Both the position numbers and the translations under genes were made by a program. A model generated the notes under the pieces. It did not search any database. It was not told where the DNA came from and worked only from the letters and a program-made list of their open reading frames with translations. From Flavipsychrobacter sp. (GTDB lineage: Bacteria; Bacteroidota; Bacteroidia; Chitinophagales; Chitinophagaceae), in NCBI GenBank assembly GCA_016786565.1, contig JAEUVY010000102.1, positions 1 to 64,000 of the forward strand: a stretch of 64,000 nt of DNA, given 5' to 3'. This document shows, piece by piece, positions 7,916 to 16,585 of the stretch (positions are counted from its first letter, which is position 1; each line of letters begins with the position of its first letter).

Positions 7916-9148
7916 ATGCAACGCTTTACCGGTCTGATAGGGATTGTGCTGATACTTGGCATCGCTTTTTTGTTTTCCAACAACAAAAAGAAAATAAATG
8001 TACGCCTGGTGGTAAGCGGCCTGCTATTGCAGGTGTTCATCGCCGTCATGGTATTGAAAGTGCCACCGGTCAACCGTTTCTTTCAGATGCTGGGCATGGG
8101 CATGCAAAAGCTGGAAGGATTTGCCAAGGAAGGGGCAAGTTTTGTGTACTCGGGCATAGGCGTGTACGACCACACGGGCGCATTGGTGAACTACGGCATG
8201 GCACCATCGTTCGTTTTCGCGTTCAATATCACGGCCACCATCATTCTGGTATGCGTGCTCGTGGCCATATTGTACCACATAAGGGTCATGCAATTTCTGG
8301 TATCTATTGTTGCCAAGGCCATGAACACTGTGATGCGTGTGAGCGGGGCTGAGGCACTGAGCAATGTAGCCAGCGCATTTGTTGGTCAAATAGAAGCGCA
8401 GGTAATGATCCGCGCCTACATCCCTACCATGACAAAAAGTGAACTGCTGGCATCAATGAGCGGAAGCCTGGCGTGTATAGCGGGTGGTATCCTCATTGTT
8501 TACGCCAACATGGGCGCCCGCGCCGACTACCTGATCGCGGCCAGCCTGATGGCGGCACCCGGGGCATTGGTCATATCTAAGATCATATTCCCCGAGACCG
8601 AAGAATCTCCCACCATGGGCAAGGTGAAACTGGACGTAAAAAGCAACTATACCAATATTATCGACGCCATTTCACACGGTGCTTCAGACGGGTTCAAAAT
8701 AGCCATGAACGTGGTAGCAATGCTGATCGGCTTCATAGCTCTTATAGCAATGATCAACTGGATGCTGGGGCACGTCTATGCCGGTCTGTCGCTCGACCTT
8801 ATCTTCAGCAAACTGTTCTACCCGTTCGCGTGGGCTATGGGTGTTCCCACTCAGGACATAAACGCAGCAGCAACCCTGCTGGGACAAAAGCTATCTATCA
8901 ACGAATTTGTAGCGTTCAAGAACCTTACATCGCATGCAGTGAACATCACTACACCTAAGGGGTTGTCCATAATCACGATAGCCATCTGTGGCTTTGCCAA
9001 CTTCGCAAGTGTGGGTATGCAGATCGGTGGGATAGGCGCACTGGCTCCTGAACGCCGCGAAGACCTTGCCAAACTGGGACTTAAAGCATTGCTTGCCGGC
9101 ACATTGGCGTCTTACCTGTCGGCTACTATCGGCGGCATGCTATTCTGA
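7916..9148 (+). CDS. Concentrative nucleoside transporter (CNT/NupC family)
   Basis: 410 residues from the ATG at 7916. This start gives the usual family length and an N-terminal membrane segment; an upstream in-frame ATG at 7808 would run through the terminator hairpin and is rejected. Family hallmarks are the SAFVGQIEAQVMIRAYIP segment (GQ-E nucleoside-binding motif), the ISKIIFPETEE motif and a late SVGMQIGGIGALAPERR block. CNT proteins import nucleosides across the inner membrane with Na+ or H+. Placed after two secreted nucleases, a TonB receptor and a surface lipoprotein, it is the logical last step of a nucleic-acid salvage route. A phosphatase/nucleotidase to make nucleosides was not found in the window. 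Confidence 0.93.
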   Translation: MQRFTGLIGIVLILGIAFLFSNNKKKINVRLVVSGLLLQVFIAVMVLKVPPVNRFFQMLGMGMQKLEGFAKEGASFVYSGIGVYDHTGALVNYGMAPSFVFAFNITATIILVCVLVAILYHIRVMQFLVSIVAKAMNTVMRVSGAEALSNVASAFVGQIEAQVMIRAYIPTMTKSELLASMSGSLACIAGGILIVYANMGARADYLIAASLMAAPGALVISKIIFPETEESPTMGKVKLDVKSNYTNIIDAISHGASDGFKIAMNVVAMLIGFIALIAMINWMLGHVYAGLSLDLIFSKLFYPFAWAMGVPTQDINAAATLLGQKLSINEFVAFKNLTSHAVNITTPKGLSIITIAICGFANFASVGMQIGGIGALAPERREDLAKLGLKALLAGTLASYLSATIGGMLF

Positions 9149-9160
9149 TAATGTAACCGG

Positions 9161-10027
9161 TCAGTCTATCCTCACTACCTTCTCTTTCATTACTGCATCA
9201 CCCTCTTTCAGCCTGATGTAATAACTTCCGGCAGGCACATCTGCAGCCTCAAAGTCTACACCGAAAACGTGGCCGGCCCTGCCGAACTGTTGGTCTTCAA
9301 AGACCTTTTGTATCATTTCGCCCTTATCGTTGAACACGCCGAGGGTAAGTGTTTTGGGCGACTCAAGTAGCACTTCAAATTCAGCATATATCTTCAATGC
9401 CTTGGGAGTACCCAGCGTAGCGCCGGCCTCCTCGGCATAGCGCACCTGCCGTTGCATTTCGGGCTTTGGCTTGCCGGTAACTTTACAAAGGTGCTCCACA
9501 AACAATGCAGATATCTGCTTTTGGTCGCTATCGTACACATCATCTATAGGTGCATTATTGGTTACCACCCAAACGCCGTTCTGCCCCAGATGATTAAACA
9601 ACTGGCGATCGCGGATGAATTGCAGCACCCGCACCAGCGTATCGCTTCCTTTCTTCTGAAAAGAATACACACCATCCTTTGTGGGGCAATGCGCTGACAG
9701 ATTGCCGCAAAAAGTCTCCACCTCCACTTCGGCAGATCTTCCCGCAGAAATGGTGACTATTTCTCCACCCGCCAATACCATTGGCTGGTCCTCAACCATT
9801 ACCGGTTTCAGTATCACACCTCCATCAATCGTCACCGAAATGATCTGCTTTGTGGTATTGGTAAGGGTAAGTCGCGTAGTTATTCCAACATACTTACCTG
9901 CGAAGTTTACAGCGTTCAGCCTTACAGATCCATCCAGCAAAGCGGTCGAAAGTTCTATCCTTTCCGCACTTACAACCAACGGAGCGACAAGAAACAAGAA
10001 AACAATTACTCTGGTCAGCATGCGCAT
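9161..10027 (-). CDS. Secreted protein of unknown function
   Basis: 288 residues. A signal peptide (hydrophobic residues 5-21, ending VVSA) is followed by a beta-rich domain of about 110 residues with two Cys (FCGNLSAHCP) that could form a disulfide. A helical middle section comes next, then a C-terminal beta-sandwich (about residues 210-288) ending GSYYIRLKEGDAVMKEKVV, which resembles a short T9SS-like or Ig-like end domain. I recognise no family. Convergent with the nucleoside transporter, only 12 nt apart. Confidence 0.65.
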   Translation of the reverse strand: MRMLTRVIVFLFLVAPLVVSAERIELSTALLDGSVRLNAVNFAGKYVGITTRLTLTNTTKQIISVTIDGGVILKPVMVEDQPMVLAGGEIVTISAGRSAEVEVETFCGNLSAHCPTKDGVYSFQKKGSDTLVRVLQFIRDRQLFNHLGQNGVWVVTNNAPIDDVYDSDQKQISALFVEHLCKVTGKPKPEMQRQVRYAEEAGATLGTPKALKIYAEFEVLLESPKTLTLGVFNDKGEMIQKVFEDQQFGRAGHVFGVDFEAADVPAGSYYIRLKEGDAVMKEKVVRID

Positions 10028-10164
10028 AACAAATGTTATTTAGACGAAGAGAATCCCTCGCTGTATAAAGATACACTTTGCATGAAGAAGATACCACACA
10101 CGACCAGTTCCTCGCCTTTATACAGCACACCCACCTAACACAGTGCATAGGCTTGCTGCGCAGG

Positions 10165-12012
10165 CTATTTGCTCCTTACCTGAGCTGAGTCGGTATTTGC
10201 AGCGGGTATATTCACCATTCCTTTAACTGCCTCGAGATTTCCCCTCGCAAAAGCGTTTGAAGGATCGATGGCCAGTATCTTGTTACAATAGATCTTCACT
10301 GAATCGTATACCTTCAACTGCATATGACACATGGTGATGTTGGACAACAACGCCACATCAGAAGGCAATTTTGACAATGCCACATGGCACAGACCCAATG
10401 TCTGCAGATACCTGCCCTGCACAAAATAGACGCCACCCAGCATACTCAGTATTGTTGGATTCCCCGGCTGCAAGGCCAGTGCCTTTTCCATATAAATGCG
10501 CGCAGAATCATACTGCTGCATCCCCTGATACAATCCGGCCAGGTCGGTACATACCTTCCCCTGCTTTGGATAGATATTCAGTGACGTCCGATAGTGTTCT
10601 ATTGCCTGGCGAGCCAGTTCTGCTTTTTCTTCGTTGGCAGTGGCTGCCGGTATCTTCTCATTCACTATCAGATAAGCGGCCGTGTGATGGAGGCGCGCGT
10701 TATTCGGATAGTGCTCCAGATCTGCGGTACACAACGTATAGTTGTCTTTCCAACTGGCATTTCTCGCCACAGTCATTCCTGCATACAGAAGCAATACCAC
10801 AGTAAAAGCCGTGTATAAAATACCGGACTGCTTGCCAGCACGCGACAAAAACACACCCACCACAACAGACAAAGCCACCGACGGTAAGAACAGGAAACGA
10901 TCGGCCATGATGGACCCTGTCAGGAATAACAGATTGGAGAACATCGCTATTGTCATCAGATAGAACAAGATGCCATACGCTTGTTTATCCTTTCCGCTTT
11001 TCACCAACCCACGTACCGCAAAAAACACAAGACCAATATATACTGCAATGCTTGCCCACACTATGGGCGCACTCCACCCCACGAAGGGTATGCTCGCGAA
11101 TGTCCTGTCGGCCGCTAAAGGATAAGGAACAAAAAGCAACAGCAGATAACGCCCCAGCACCGAGATAGCCGTTGCCGCAGCCGATGTGACCTGCGTAGGT
11201 GCAACCAGCGGGTTCTCCATAAACCCTATCAGGTCCGGATGGTTCGCGTTGTGCGCATTAAGTACGGATGTGCGCAGCAGCATGTATCCTGCAAATGCTG
11301 CCACACACAGTGCTGCCACTATCACAACACGCTTTCGCTCTCCTCTATTCAGAAACAATGCAGTGAGCGGCATCAACGCGACAAACGACGCTGTTGTCTC
11401 TTTACACAGCAACGAAAAAAACAATGCGCCCATTCCCGCCAGTGCATAAAGGCTCTTGCCTGTATTCACAAACCTGATGAACAGCAGCATAGAAACCAAT
11501 CCAGCACTTACACTCAGTAGTTCATCATTGCTCTTTATGTTGGCTACCACCTCGGTATGTATAGGATGCACAACGAAAACTAACGCAGCCGCAAATGCCG
11601 CAATGGTATTATTGCCGCCAAAAAGCACCGACAGGAATCTGAAGACCAGCGACGTGCACAACACAAACAACAACACCGAAACCAGATGCCCCACCTGCGG
11701 ATCGGCTCCGAAAAACTGATGTTCCAAAGCAAACAAAGCCAACGATATGGGCCGGTAAATATCATTTATCGCCTCACCCGGCACAATCTGCCGCTCTGTA
11801 AACCCACTCAGCGATGGTGTGGTGAATATCTTACCCCACCCCTCAATCCCCTGCTGCACATACCGGTTGTGGGTGATCACCGCCATATCATCCTGCACAT
11901 AGCCATGCCCCAGGGTATTTGCATACACCACAAAGGCAAGCACCATAAGAATGATCGACAACTTACGCCTGTTACCCTCCAATGAAACAAAATTCAGCAC
12001 TTGCTCGTACAT
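10165..12012 (-). CDS. TMTC-like GT-C membrane glycosyltransferase with C-terminal TPR repeats
   Basis: 615 residues: about ten hydrophobic helices in the first 430 residues, then tetratricopeptide repeats (about 440-600; HYRTSLNIYPKQGKVCTDLA, MEKALALQPGNPTILSMLGG). The first extracytoplasmic loop carries YVQDDMAV (Asp41-Asp42), the acidic pair expected of GT-C enzymes that use polyprenyl-phosphate sugars, and the sequence around NRYVQQGIEGW resembles TMTC/DUF1736 proteins. A role in O-glycosylation of exported proteins, which Bacteroidota do carry out, is plausible; donor and target are unknown. It lies upstream of the secreted protein 9161-10027 on the same strand (137 nt gap). Confidence 0.72.
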   Translation of the reverse strand: MYEQVLNFVSLEGNRRKLSIILMVLAFVVYANTLGHGYVQDDMAVITHNRYVQQGIEGWGKIFTTPSLSGFTERQIVPGEAINDIYRPISLALFALEHQFFGADPQVGHLVSVLLFVLCTSLVFRFLSVLFGGNNTIAAFAAALVFVVHPIHTEVVANIKSNDELLSVSAGLVSMLLFIRFVNTGKSLYALAGMGALFFSLLCKETTASFVALMPLTALFLNRGERKRVVIVAALCVAAFAGYMLLRTSVLNAHNANHPDLIGFMENPLVAPTQVTSAAATAISVLGRYLLLLFVPYPLAADRTFASIPFVGWSAPIVWASIAVYIGLVFFAVRGLVKSGKDKQAYGILFYLMTIAMFSNLLFLTGSIMADRFLFLPSVALSVVVGVFLSRAGKQSGILYTAFTVVLLLYAGMTVARNASWKDNYTLCTADLEHYPNNARLHHTAAYLIVNEKIPAATANEEKAELARQAIEHYRTSLNIYPKQGKVCTDLAGLYQGMQQYDSARIYMEKALALQPGNPTILSMLGGVYFVQGRYLQTLGLCHVALSKLPSDVALLSNITMCHMQLKVYDSVKIYCNKILAIDPSNAFARGNLEAVKGMVNIPAANTDSAQVRSK

Positions 12013-12071
12013 AATACCGTATGTCGAACGAAAATACTAAAACCACCCGCAACAAGTAGTGCGCTGAAAAT

Positions 12072-12105
12072 AAAAATGGCGGCCACCAGTGCAGGTGCCC
12101 GCCAT
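12072..12105 (-). terminator. Terminator of prc
   Basis: Read on the minus strand: ATGGCGG...CCGCCAT stem with an inner CACC/GGTG extension, followed by TTTTTATTTT, just after the prc stop. Confidence 0.8.
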
Positions 12106-12124
12106 CCTATAGCCTTATCAACGA

Positions 12125-14323
12125 CTATCGCTTCTCTTTACCCAGTGTCATCTTCATATCACTCTTACGAATATCGTTGATCACGTTCACCGTTTCGGCA
12201 ATGTAAATATCCTTACCCAATGCTTTCAGCCATTCCTGATTCTTAGCTATCGATGAGCTGTCAACATTTATTTTCGGAAGATCTGCAGGTGCATTGGCGA
12301 TCTCCAGTTGAGACGCGTTCTTCTGCAGAGAGTCTATCTTCTTAGAAGTGGCATTGATCTCTTCCTGCTCCTTCCTGAATTGCTTCTCATTAAGCGACAC
12401 CTTGTTGTCATCACGCTTCTTCCTTATCGCCTTCGCATTCTCTGTTATGAGACCAAACGTAGGATTAGCCTTGATGCGGCTCTCGCTCATGGCCACCACC
12501 TGTGGCAGGTTCGGAATGCTGTTGGTGGGCTTGTAGTCAACCGGTGGTATCTCGTCCCATGCCAGCGCCGACTTGTTATGACGCTCACCAAGTTCCTCAT
12601 CGTCATAGCCATCATACGGATCGGGCATATCGATGTGAGGTTTCACACCCTTCAACTGAGTAGAACCACCGTTCACACGATAGAATTTCTCCATGGTCAG
12701 CTTCAGCGCACCTATAGATCCGCTGGCACCGCCCGCTGTATCGTTCATCAGGTTCAGTCTTGTCATCGGATCTATCATATCATCCAGCGATACCATTTTC
12801 TGAACCGTACCTTTTCCGAAGGTTGTTGACCCTACAATTACTGCACGCTTATGGTCTTGAAGCACTGCGGCAAGTATCTCGGAGGCTGACGCGCTCGACT
12901 GGTTCACCATCACTGCCAGCGGCCCGGTATACAGCGGCGTATCTACCCCGCGCGAACGCAATACACTTGGCGATGAATGACTGCTGCGCACCTGCACAAC
13001 CGGACCCTTACCCAGGAATATACCGGCCATATCTACCACATCGCCCAACGAACCACCGCCATTGTAGCGAAGATCCAGGATGATACCCTTCACGCCAGCA
13101 TCCATCAGCTTCTGCACCTCTATTGCCACATCCTTGCTGCACGTACGGCCACTGGTGTGGTTGAAGTCTGCATAGAATTCAGGCAGGTATATAAAGCCTA
13201 TCGGCCCATCCTTGCTTTTGATTATTGCCGACTTGGCAAAAGTCTCTTCTATCTCTACTACTCCACGTTTTATCGGCACTACCTTCACTGCTCCGTCTGC
13301 ACCCTTCACCGTCAGGCGCACCTCAGTTCCTTTCTCGCCGCGTATCAACTTCACTACATCGTCCAGCTCGTAGCCAGAAATGTCCACAGGTTCTTTATCG
13401 CCCTGCGCCACTTTCATTATCTCGTCTCCTGCTTTCAGCTCTCCCTGCTTCCACGACGGACTGCCCGTGATGATAGAAGCAACAGTGGTCTTGTCGTCGC
13501 TCTGATTCAGGCGCGCGCCTATACCCACAAAACTGCCGCTCATCTTTTCGTCAAACGCACTCTTGTCAACCGGCGGGAAGTAAGAAGTGTGCGGATCTTC
13601 TGTCTCTGTGAGTTTATTTACATAGAATGTGAAACGGTCTTCATCCTTCGCCTTCCTCAGTCGCTTTATGTAGCGCTGATTGCTCTTCAGTATCTCCTGA
13701 CGCGCCTGAACTTCCAGCTCTTCATCCGTCTTCATTTTCACATTCACCGAGTCTTTGTTCTCCTTCTTCTTTTCCTGCTCTGTCTTCAGGTCCACGAACT
13801 TAGCCAGTGTGCGGTACTTCAGATATTTGCGCCAGCGTTCCATCTGCTCCTGCTCGTCTTTCGCATATTCGTTCTTCTCAGGGGTCAATTGAAGCCACTC
13901 ATCCGTATTGAAAGAGAATGGAGTCTTCAGGATACTCTCGAATATCTTTTCCGACCCGTTCATGCGACGCAGGTAAATGGCCTCCAGCGTATCGAAGAAT
14001 TCTGTAGAACCTACCTTCACCTGATCATCGATCAGAAATTCATACTTACGTACCTTCTCAACATCGGCCGCGGTGAAATATAGTTTCTCGCCGTCAAAAG
14101 CAGTGACCATGCTGCGGTACACCCGTGCCGAAAACGTATCATCTATCGGCCGCGCAGAATAGTGCCCCGCCTGAATAGTTTTAAGTACAGTCTCTATCAC
14201 CAATGCCCTGCGCTGTTGTGATGTCCTGGCACCGGCGCGCACGTATTTAAACGAGAAAAATGCCGCAAGCGCCCCCACAACCAGCAACGGTATCAGTATT
14301 TTATTCTTCATGAATTGCAACAT
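12125..14323 (-). CDS. prc: C-terminal processing (tail-specific) protease, S41A family
   Basis: 732 residues; E. coli Prc/Tsp is slightly shorter. A single N-terminal membrane anchor (about residues 8-26) places it on the periplasmic side. A helical N-domain is followed by a PDZ domain (about 255-345, SFVGIGARL, ELKAGDEIMKV) and the S41 catalytic core. The Ser-Lys dyad is visible as NQSSASASE (Ser479) and FGKGTVQ (Lys504), 25 residues apart as in E. coli. A long charged C-terminal region (DUF3340-like) ends the protein. Prc degrades or trims periplasmic proteins from their C-termini. ATGs at 14323 and 14311 are both possible starts. Confidence 0.95.
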   Translation of the reverse strand: MLQFMKNKILIPLLVVGALAAFFSFKYVRAGARTSQQRRALVIETVLKTIQAGHYSARPIDDTFSARVYRSMVTAFDGEKLYFTAADVEKVRKYEFLIDDQVKVGSTEFFDTLEAIYLRRMNGSEKIFESILKTPFSFNTDEWLQLTPEKNEYAKDEQEQMERWRKYLKYRTLAKFVDLKTEQEKKKENKDSVNVKMKTDEELEVQARQEILKSNQRYIKRLRKAKDEDRFTFYVNKLTETEDPHTSYFPPVDKSAFDEKMSGSFVGIGARLNQSDDKTTVASIITGSPSWKQGELKAGDEIMKVAQGDKEPVDISGYELDDVVKLIRGEKGTEVRLTVKGADGAVKVVPIKRGVVEIEETFAKSAIIKSKDGPIGFIYLPEFYADFNHTSGRTCSKDVAIEVQKLMDAGVKGIILDLRYNGGGSLGDVVDMAGIFLGKGPVVQVRSSHSSPSVLRSRGVDTPLYTGPLAVMVNQSSASASEILAAVLQDHKRAVIVGSTTFGKGTVQKMVSLDDMIDPMTRLNLMNDTAGGASGSIGALKLTMEKFYRVNGGSTQLKGVKPHIDMPDPYDGYDDEELGERHNKSALAWDEIPPVDYKPTNSIPNLPQVVAMSESRIKANPTFGLITENAKAIRKKRDDNKVSLNEKQFRKEQEEINATSKKIDSLQKNASQLEIANAPADLPKINVDSSSIAKNQEWLKALGKDIYIAETVNVINDIRKSDMKMTLGKEKR

Positions 14324-14349
14324 AGAATTTTACACAGTATAGTATGAAA

Positions 14350-14357
14350 CAAATGTA
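14350..14357 (-). promoter_or_regulatory. -7 promoter box of prc
   Basis: TACATTTG on the minus strand (CAAATGTA on plus), a perfect TAnnTTTG, 26 nt before the prc ATG at 14323. Confidence 0.5.
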
Positions 14358-14478
14358 GGTGAATTGCTGTTAATAAAAGTATAATCAGTCGCCATATATA
14401 CGTTAATACAGAAGGGGATAATAAGGGTGATTTATGCCCAAAAGAACAGACATTTGCTATTCAGGAATCACCCGCATA

Positions 14479-15132
14479 ATGCAGCTGACGATACTCACAG
14501 AAGACCTATGGTTTCCGCCCGTAACAGAAGCGCTGCCCGATGGTCTGCTTGCTGCCGGCGGCGACCTCAGTCGCGATCGTCTCCTTCTCGCCTACCGCTC
14601 CGGTATATTCCCGTGGTTCAACGAAGACGAACCACCGCTTTGGTGGTCGCCCGATCCCAGGTTTGTGTTATTCCCGCAAGAGCTGAAGGTGAGCAAGAGT
14701 ATGAAAAAGGTCATCTCGTCGGGGCAATTTGAATACCGCACCAATACCGCGTTCAGGCAGGTAATTGATAACTGCAGCAGCATTGAACGCCCGGGACAGG
14801 ACGGAACATGGATAACGGCTGAAATAGCCGAGGCCTACTGCGACCTGCACAACATAGGTGTGGCCCATTCGGCCGAGGCCTGGCAGAACGGCGAGCTTGT
14901 GGGCGGATTGTATGGCATTCGCATGGGTAAGGCTTTTTTTGGAGAGAGTATGTTCAGTAAGGTGAGCAATGCCAGCAAGTTTGCGTTTATCAGCCTGGTG
15001 CAGTCATTAAAGCACGAAGGCGTAGAACTGATCGACTGTCAGGTTTATACAGAACACCTCGAAAGCCTTGGCGCGCGCATGATTCCGCGGCATACATTCA
15101 TCGACCTCGTTACCACTCTGGTTAATAAATAG
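14479..15132 (+). CDS. aat: Leucyl/phenylalanyl-tRNA--protein transferase
   Basis: 217 residues from the ATG at 14479; family members normally begin close to the LTEDLWFPP segment seen here, so the in-frame ATG at 14434 is less likely. Aat adds Leu or Phe from aminoacyl-tRNA to proteins with N-terminal Arg/Lys, creating ClpS/ClpAP degrons. Family motifs are AYRSGIFPWFNEDEPPLWWS, DPRFVLFP, TWITAEIAEAYCDLH, SAEAWQNGELVGGLYG and GESMFS, in canonical order. It runs towards the DEAD-box gene 46 nt later, which has its own promoter box. Divergent from prc. Confidence 0.95.
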   Translation: MQLTILTEDLWFPPVTEALPDGLLAAGGDLSRDRLLLAYRSGIFPWFNEDEPPLWWSPDPRFVLFPQELKVSKSMKKVISSGQFEYRTNTAFRQVIDNCSSIERPGQDGTWITAEIAEAYCDLHNIGVAHSAEAWQNGELVGGLYGIRMGKAFFGESMFSKVSNASKFAFISLVQSLKHEGVELIDCQVYTEHLESLGARMIPRHTFIDLVTTLVNK

Positions 15133-15153
15133 GGCAACTCCCTTATATTGAGT

Positions 15154-15161
15154 TACCTTCG
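15154..15161 (+). promoter_or_regulatory. -7-like promoter box (TACCTTCG)
   Basis: TAnnTTyG variant 17 nt before the ATG at 15179; it argues that translation starts at 15179 rather than at the in-frame codon at 15161. Confidence 0.45.
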
Positions 15162-15178
15162 TGCATATTTTATTCAAT

Positions 15179-16507
15179 ATGACGTTTAAAGATCTCAATC
15201 TCAGCACACCTCTACTAAATGCGCTTGACGATCTGGGGTATCAGACTCCTACTACCATTCAGGGCAAGATCTTTTCTGTGATCATGTCCGGGCGAGATGT
15301 TTGCGGTATAGCGCAGACAGGTACCGGCAAGACCATGGCCTATCTGCTCCCCTGTCTCCGGTTATGGAAATTCAGCAAGGACAAAAATCCCCAGATACTC
15401 ATCATGGTGCCTACCCGCGAGCTGGTAAAGCAGGTGACCGATGAGATAACCAAACTTACCAGGTACATGAACGTGGTGACCGTTGGCGTCTTCGGCGGTG
15501 TAAATATGCGCCCGCAGATGATGGAAGTTGAAAACGGTTGCGACATAGTAGTGGCCACCCCCGGCCGGCTGCTCGACCTGATTCTGGAAGGCTCTCTGAA
15601 AACCAAATCCATTAAAAGGCTTGTAATTGACGAGGTCGATGAGCTCTTTAACCTCGGATTCCGTTCTCAGGTCAATAACATCCTGGACCGCATGCCCGAG
15701 CGTCGCCAGAATCTGCTGTTCTCTGCCACCATCACCGGCGAGGTAGAGAAACTGATGCAGGACTACTTCAACAATCCTGAAAAAGTAGAAGCCGCACCGG
15801 CAGGCACACCCCTCAGCAACATCGATCAGACACTGTATGAAGTGCCTAACTTCTACACCAAAGTCAATCTGCTCGACCTGCTGTTGAAGGAAGATGAGTC
15901 TATGTCGAAGGTCATGATCTTCGTTGCTACAAAAAAGCTGGCCGATGATCTCTACGAGGAAATTTCCCTGAAATTCCCCGATCAGGCCGGCGTCATTCAC
16001 TCCAACAAGGCACAGAACAACCGATTCAACACCATCAGGAGCTTTCGAGATGGCGTGTACCGCTTCATCATAGCTACCGACGTAGTAGCACGTGGCATAG
16101 ACATTTCAGAGGTATCTCATGTCATCAACTTCGATGTACCTGAAGAACGCGAAGCATATATCCACCGTATAGGCCGCACCGGCCGTGCCGACCGCAAGGG
16201 CATTTCCATAACCTTTATGACAGAGAAAGAACGTCCTCTTATGGAGGCCGTCGAAGATCTGATGAAGTACAAGGTGCCGGTTACAGAACTGCCTGCACAC
16301 CTCGAAATATCTGATGTCCTTACCGACGACGAGAAACCAAAGGTGCGCATGCGCGAAACCCTCATCGTGCTGCCAAAACCTGAAGAGTCGGGCGGTGCTT
16401 TCCACCAGAAGTTAGCCAAGAACATGAAGGTGAATGTGAAAGTGAGCCACAAAGAAAAAATGCGCCTCAAGTATGGCAAACCAAAATCGCGAGGTCAGAA
16501 GAAATAA
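15179..16507 (+). CDS. DEAD-box ATP-dependent RNA helicase
   Basis: 442 residues from MTFKDLNLS, the usual Q-motif entry. Motif order: Q motif (TTIQGKIF), I (AQTGTGKT), Ia (PTRELVKQ), Ib (VATPGRLLD), II (here DEVD rather than DEAD), III (SAT), then domain 2 with VARGIDI and VI (HRIGRTGRADRKG). The basic C-terminal tail (KLAKNMKVNVKVSHKEK to KSRGQKK) probably binds RNA. Such helicases remodel rRNA or mRNA; which one this is (RhlE/CsdA/SrmB type) cannot be told from sequence alone. It ends at a strong bidirectional terminator. Confidence 0.94.
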   Translation: MTFKDLNLSTPLLNALDDLGYQTPTTIQGKIFSVIMSGRDVCGIAQTGTGKTMAYLLPCLRLWKFSKDKNPQILIMVPTRELVKQVTDEITKLTRYMNVVTVGVFGGVNMRPQMMEVENGCDIVVATPGRLLDLILEGSLKTKSIKRLVIDEVDELFNLGFRSQVNNILDRMPERRQNLLFSATITGEVEKLMQDYFNNPEKVEAAPAGTPLSNIDQTLYEVPNFYTKVNLLDLLLKEDESMSKVMIFVATKKLADDLYEEISLKFPDQAGVIHSNKAQNNRFNTIRSFRDGVYRFIIATDVVARGIDISEVSHVINFDVPEEREAYIHRIGRTGRADRKGISITFMTEKERPLMEAVEDLMKYKVPVTELPAHLEISDVLTDDEKPKVRMRETLIVLPKPEESGGAFHQKLAKNMKVNVKVSHKEKMRLKYGKPKSRGQKK

Positions 16508-16530
16508 GCACACAATTGCAACCACATAAA

Positions 16531-16570
16531 AAAGAGAAAGGCTCCGTAGAAATACGGAGCCTTTCTCTTT
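16531..16570. terminator. Bidirectional terminator
   Basis: 18-bp stem (AAAGAGAAAGGCTCCGTA and its complement) with loop GAAA between two convergent genes; it can serve the helicase (+) and the CHU_C gene (-). Confidence 0.93.
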
Positions 16571-16585
16571 CCCGGCAACACAACC

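Noticed and set aside
12977..14083. 368-codon frame antisense to prc
   Set aside because: Lies wholly within the well-supported prc gene; composition is typical of a shadow frame.
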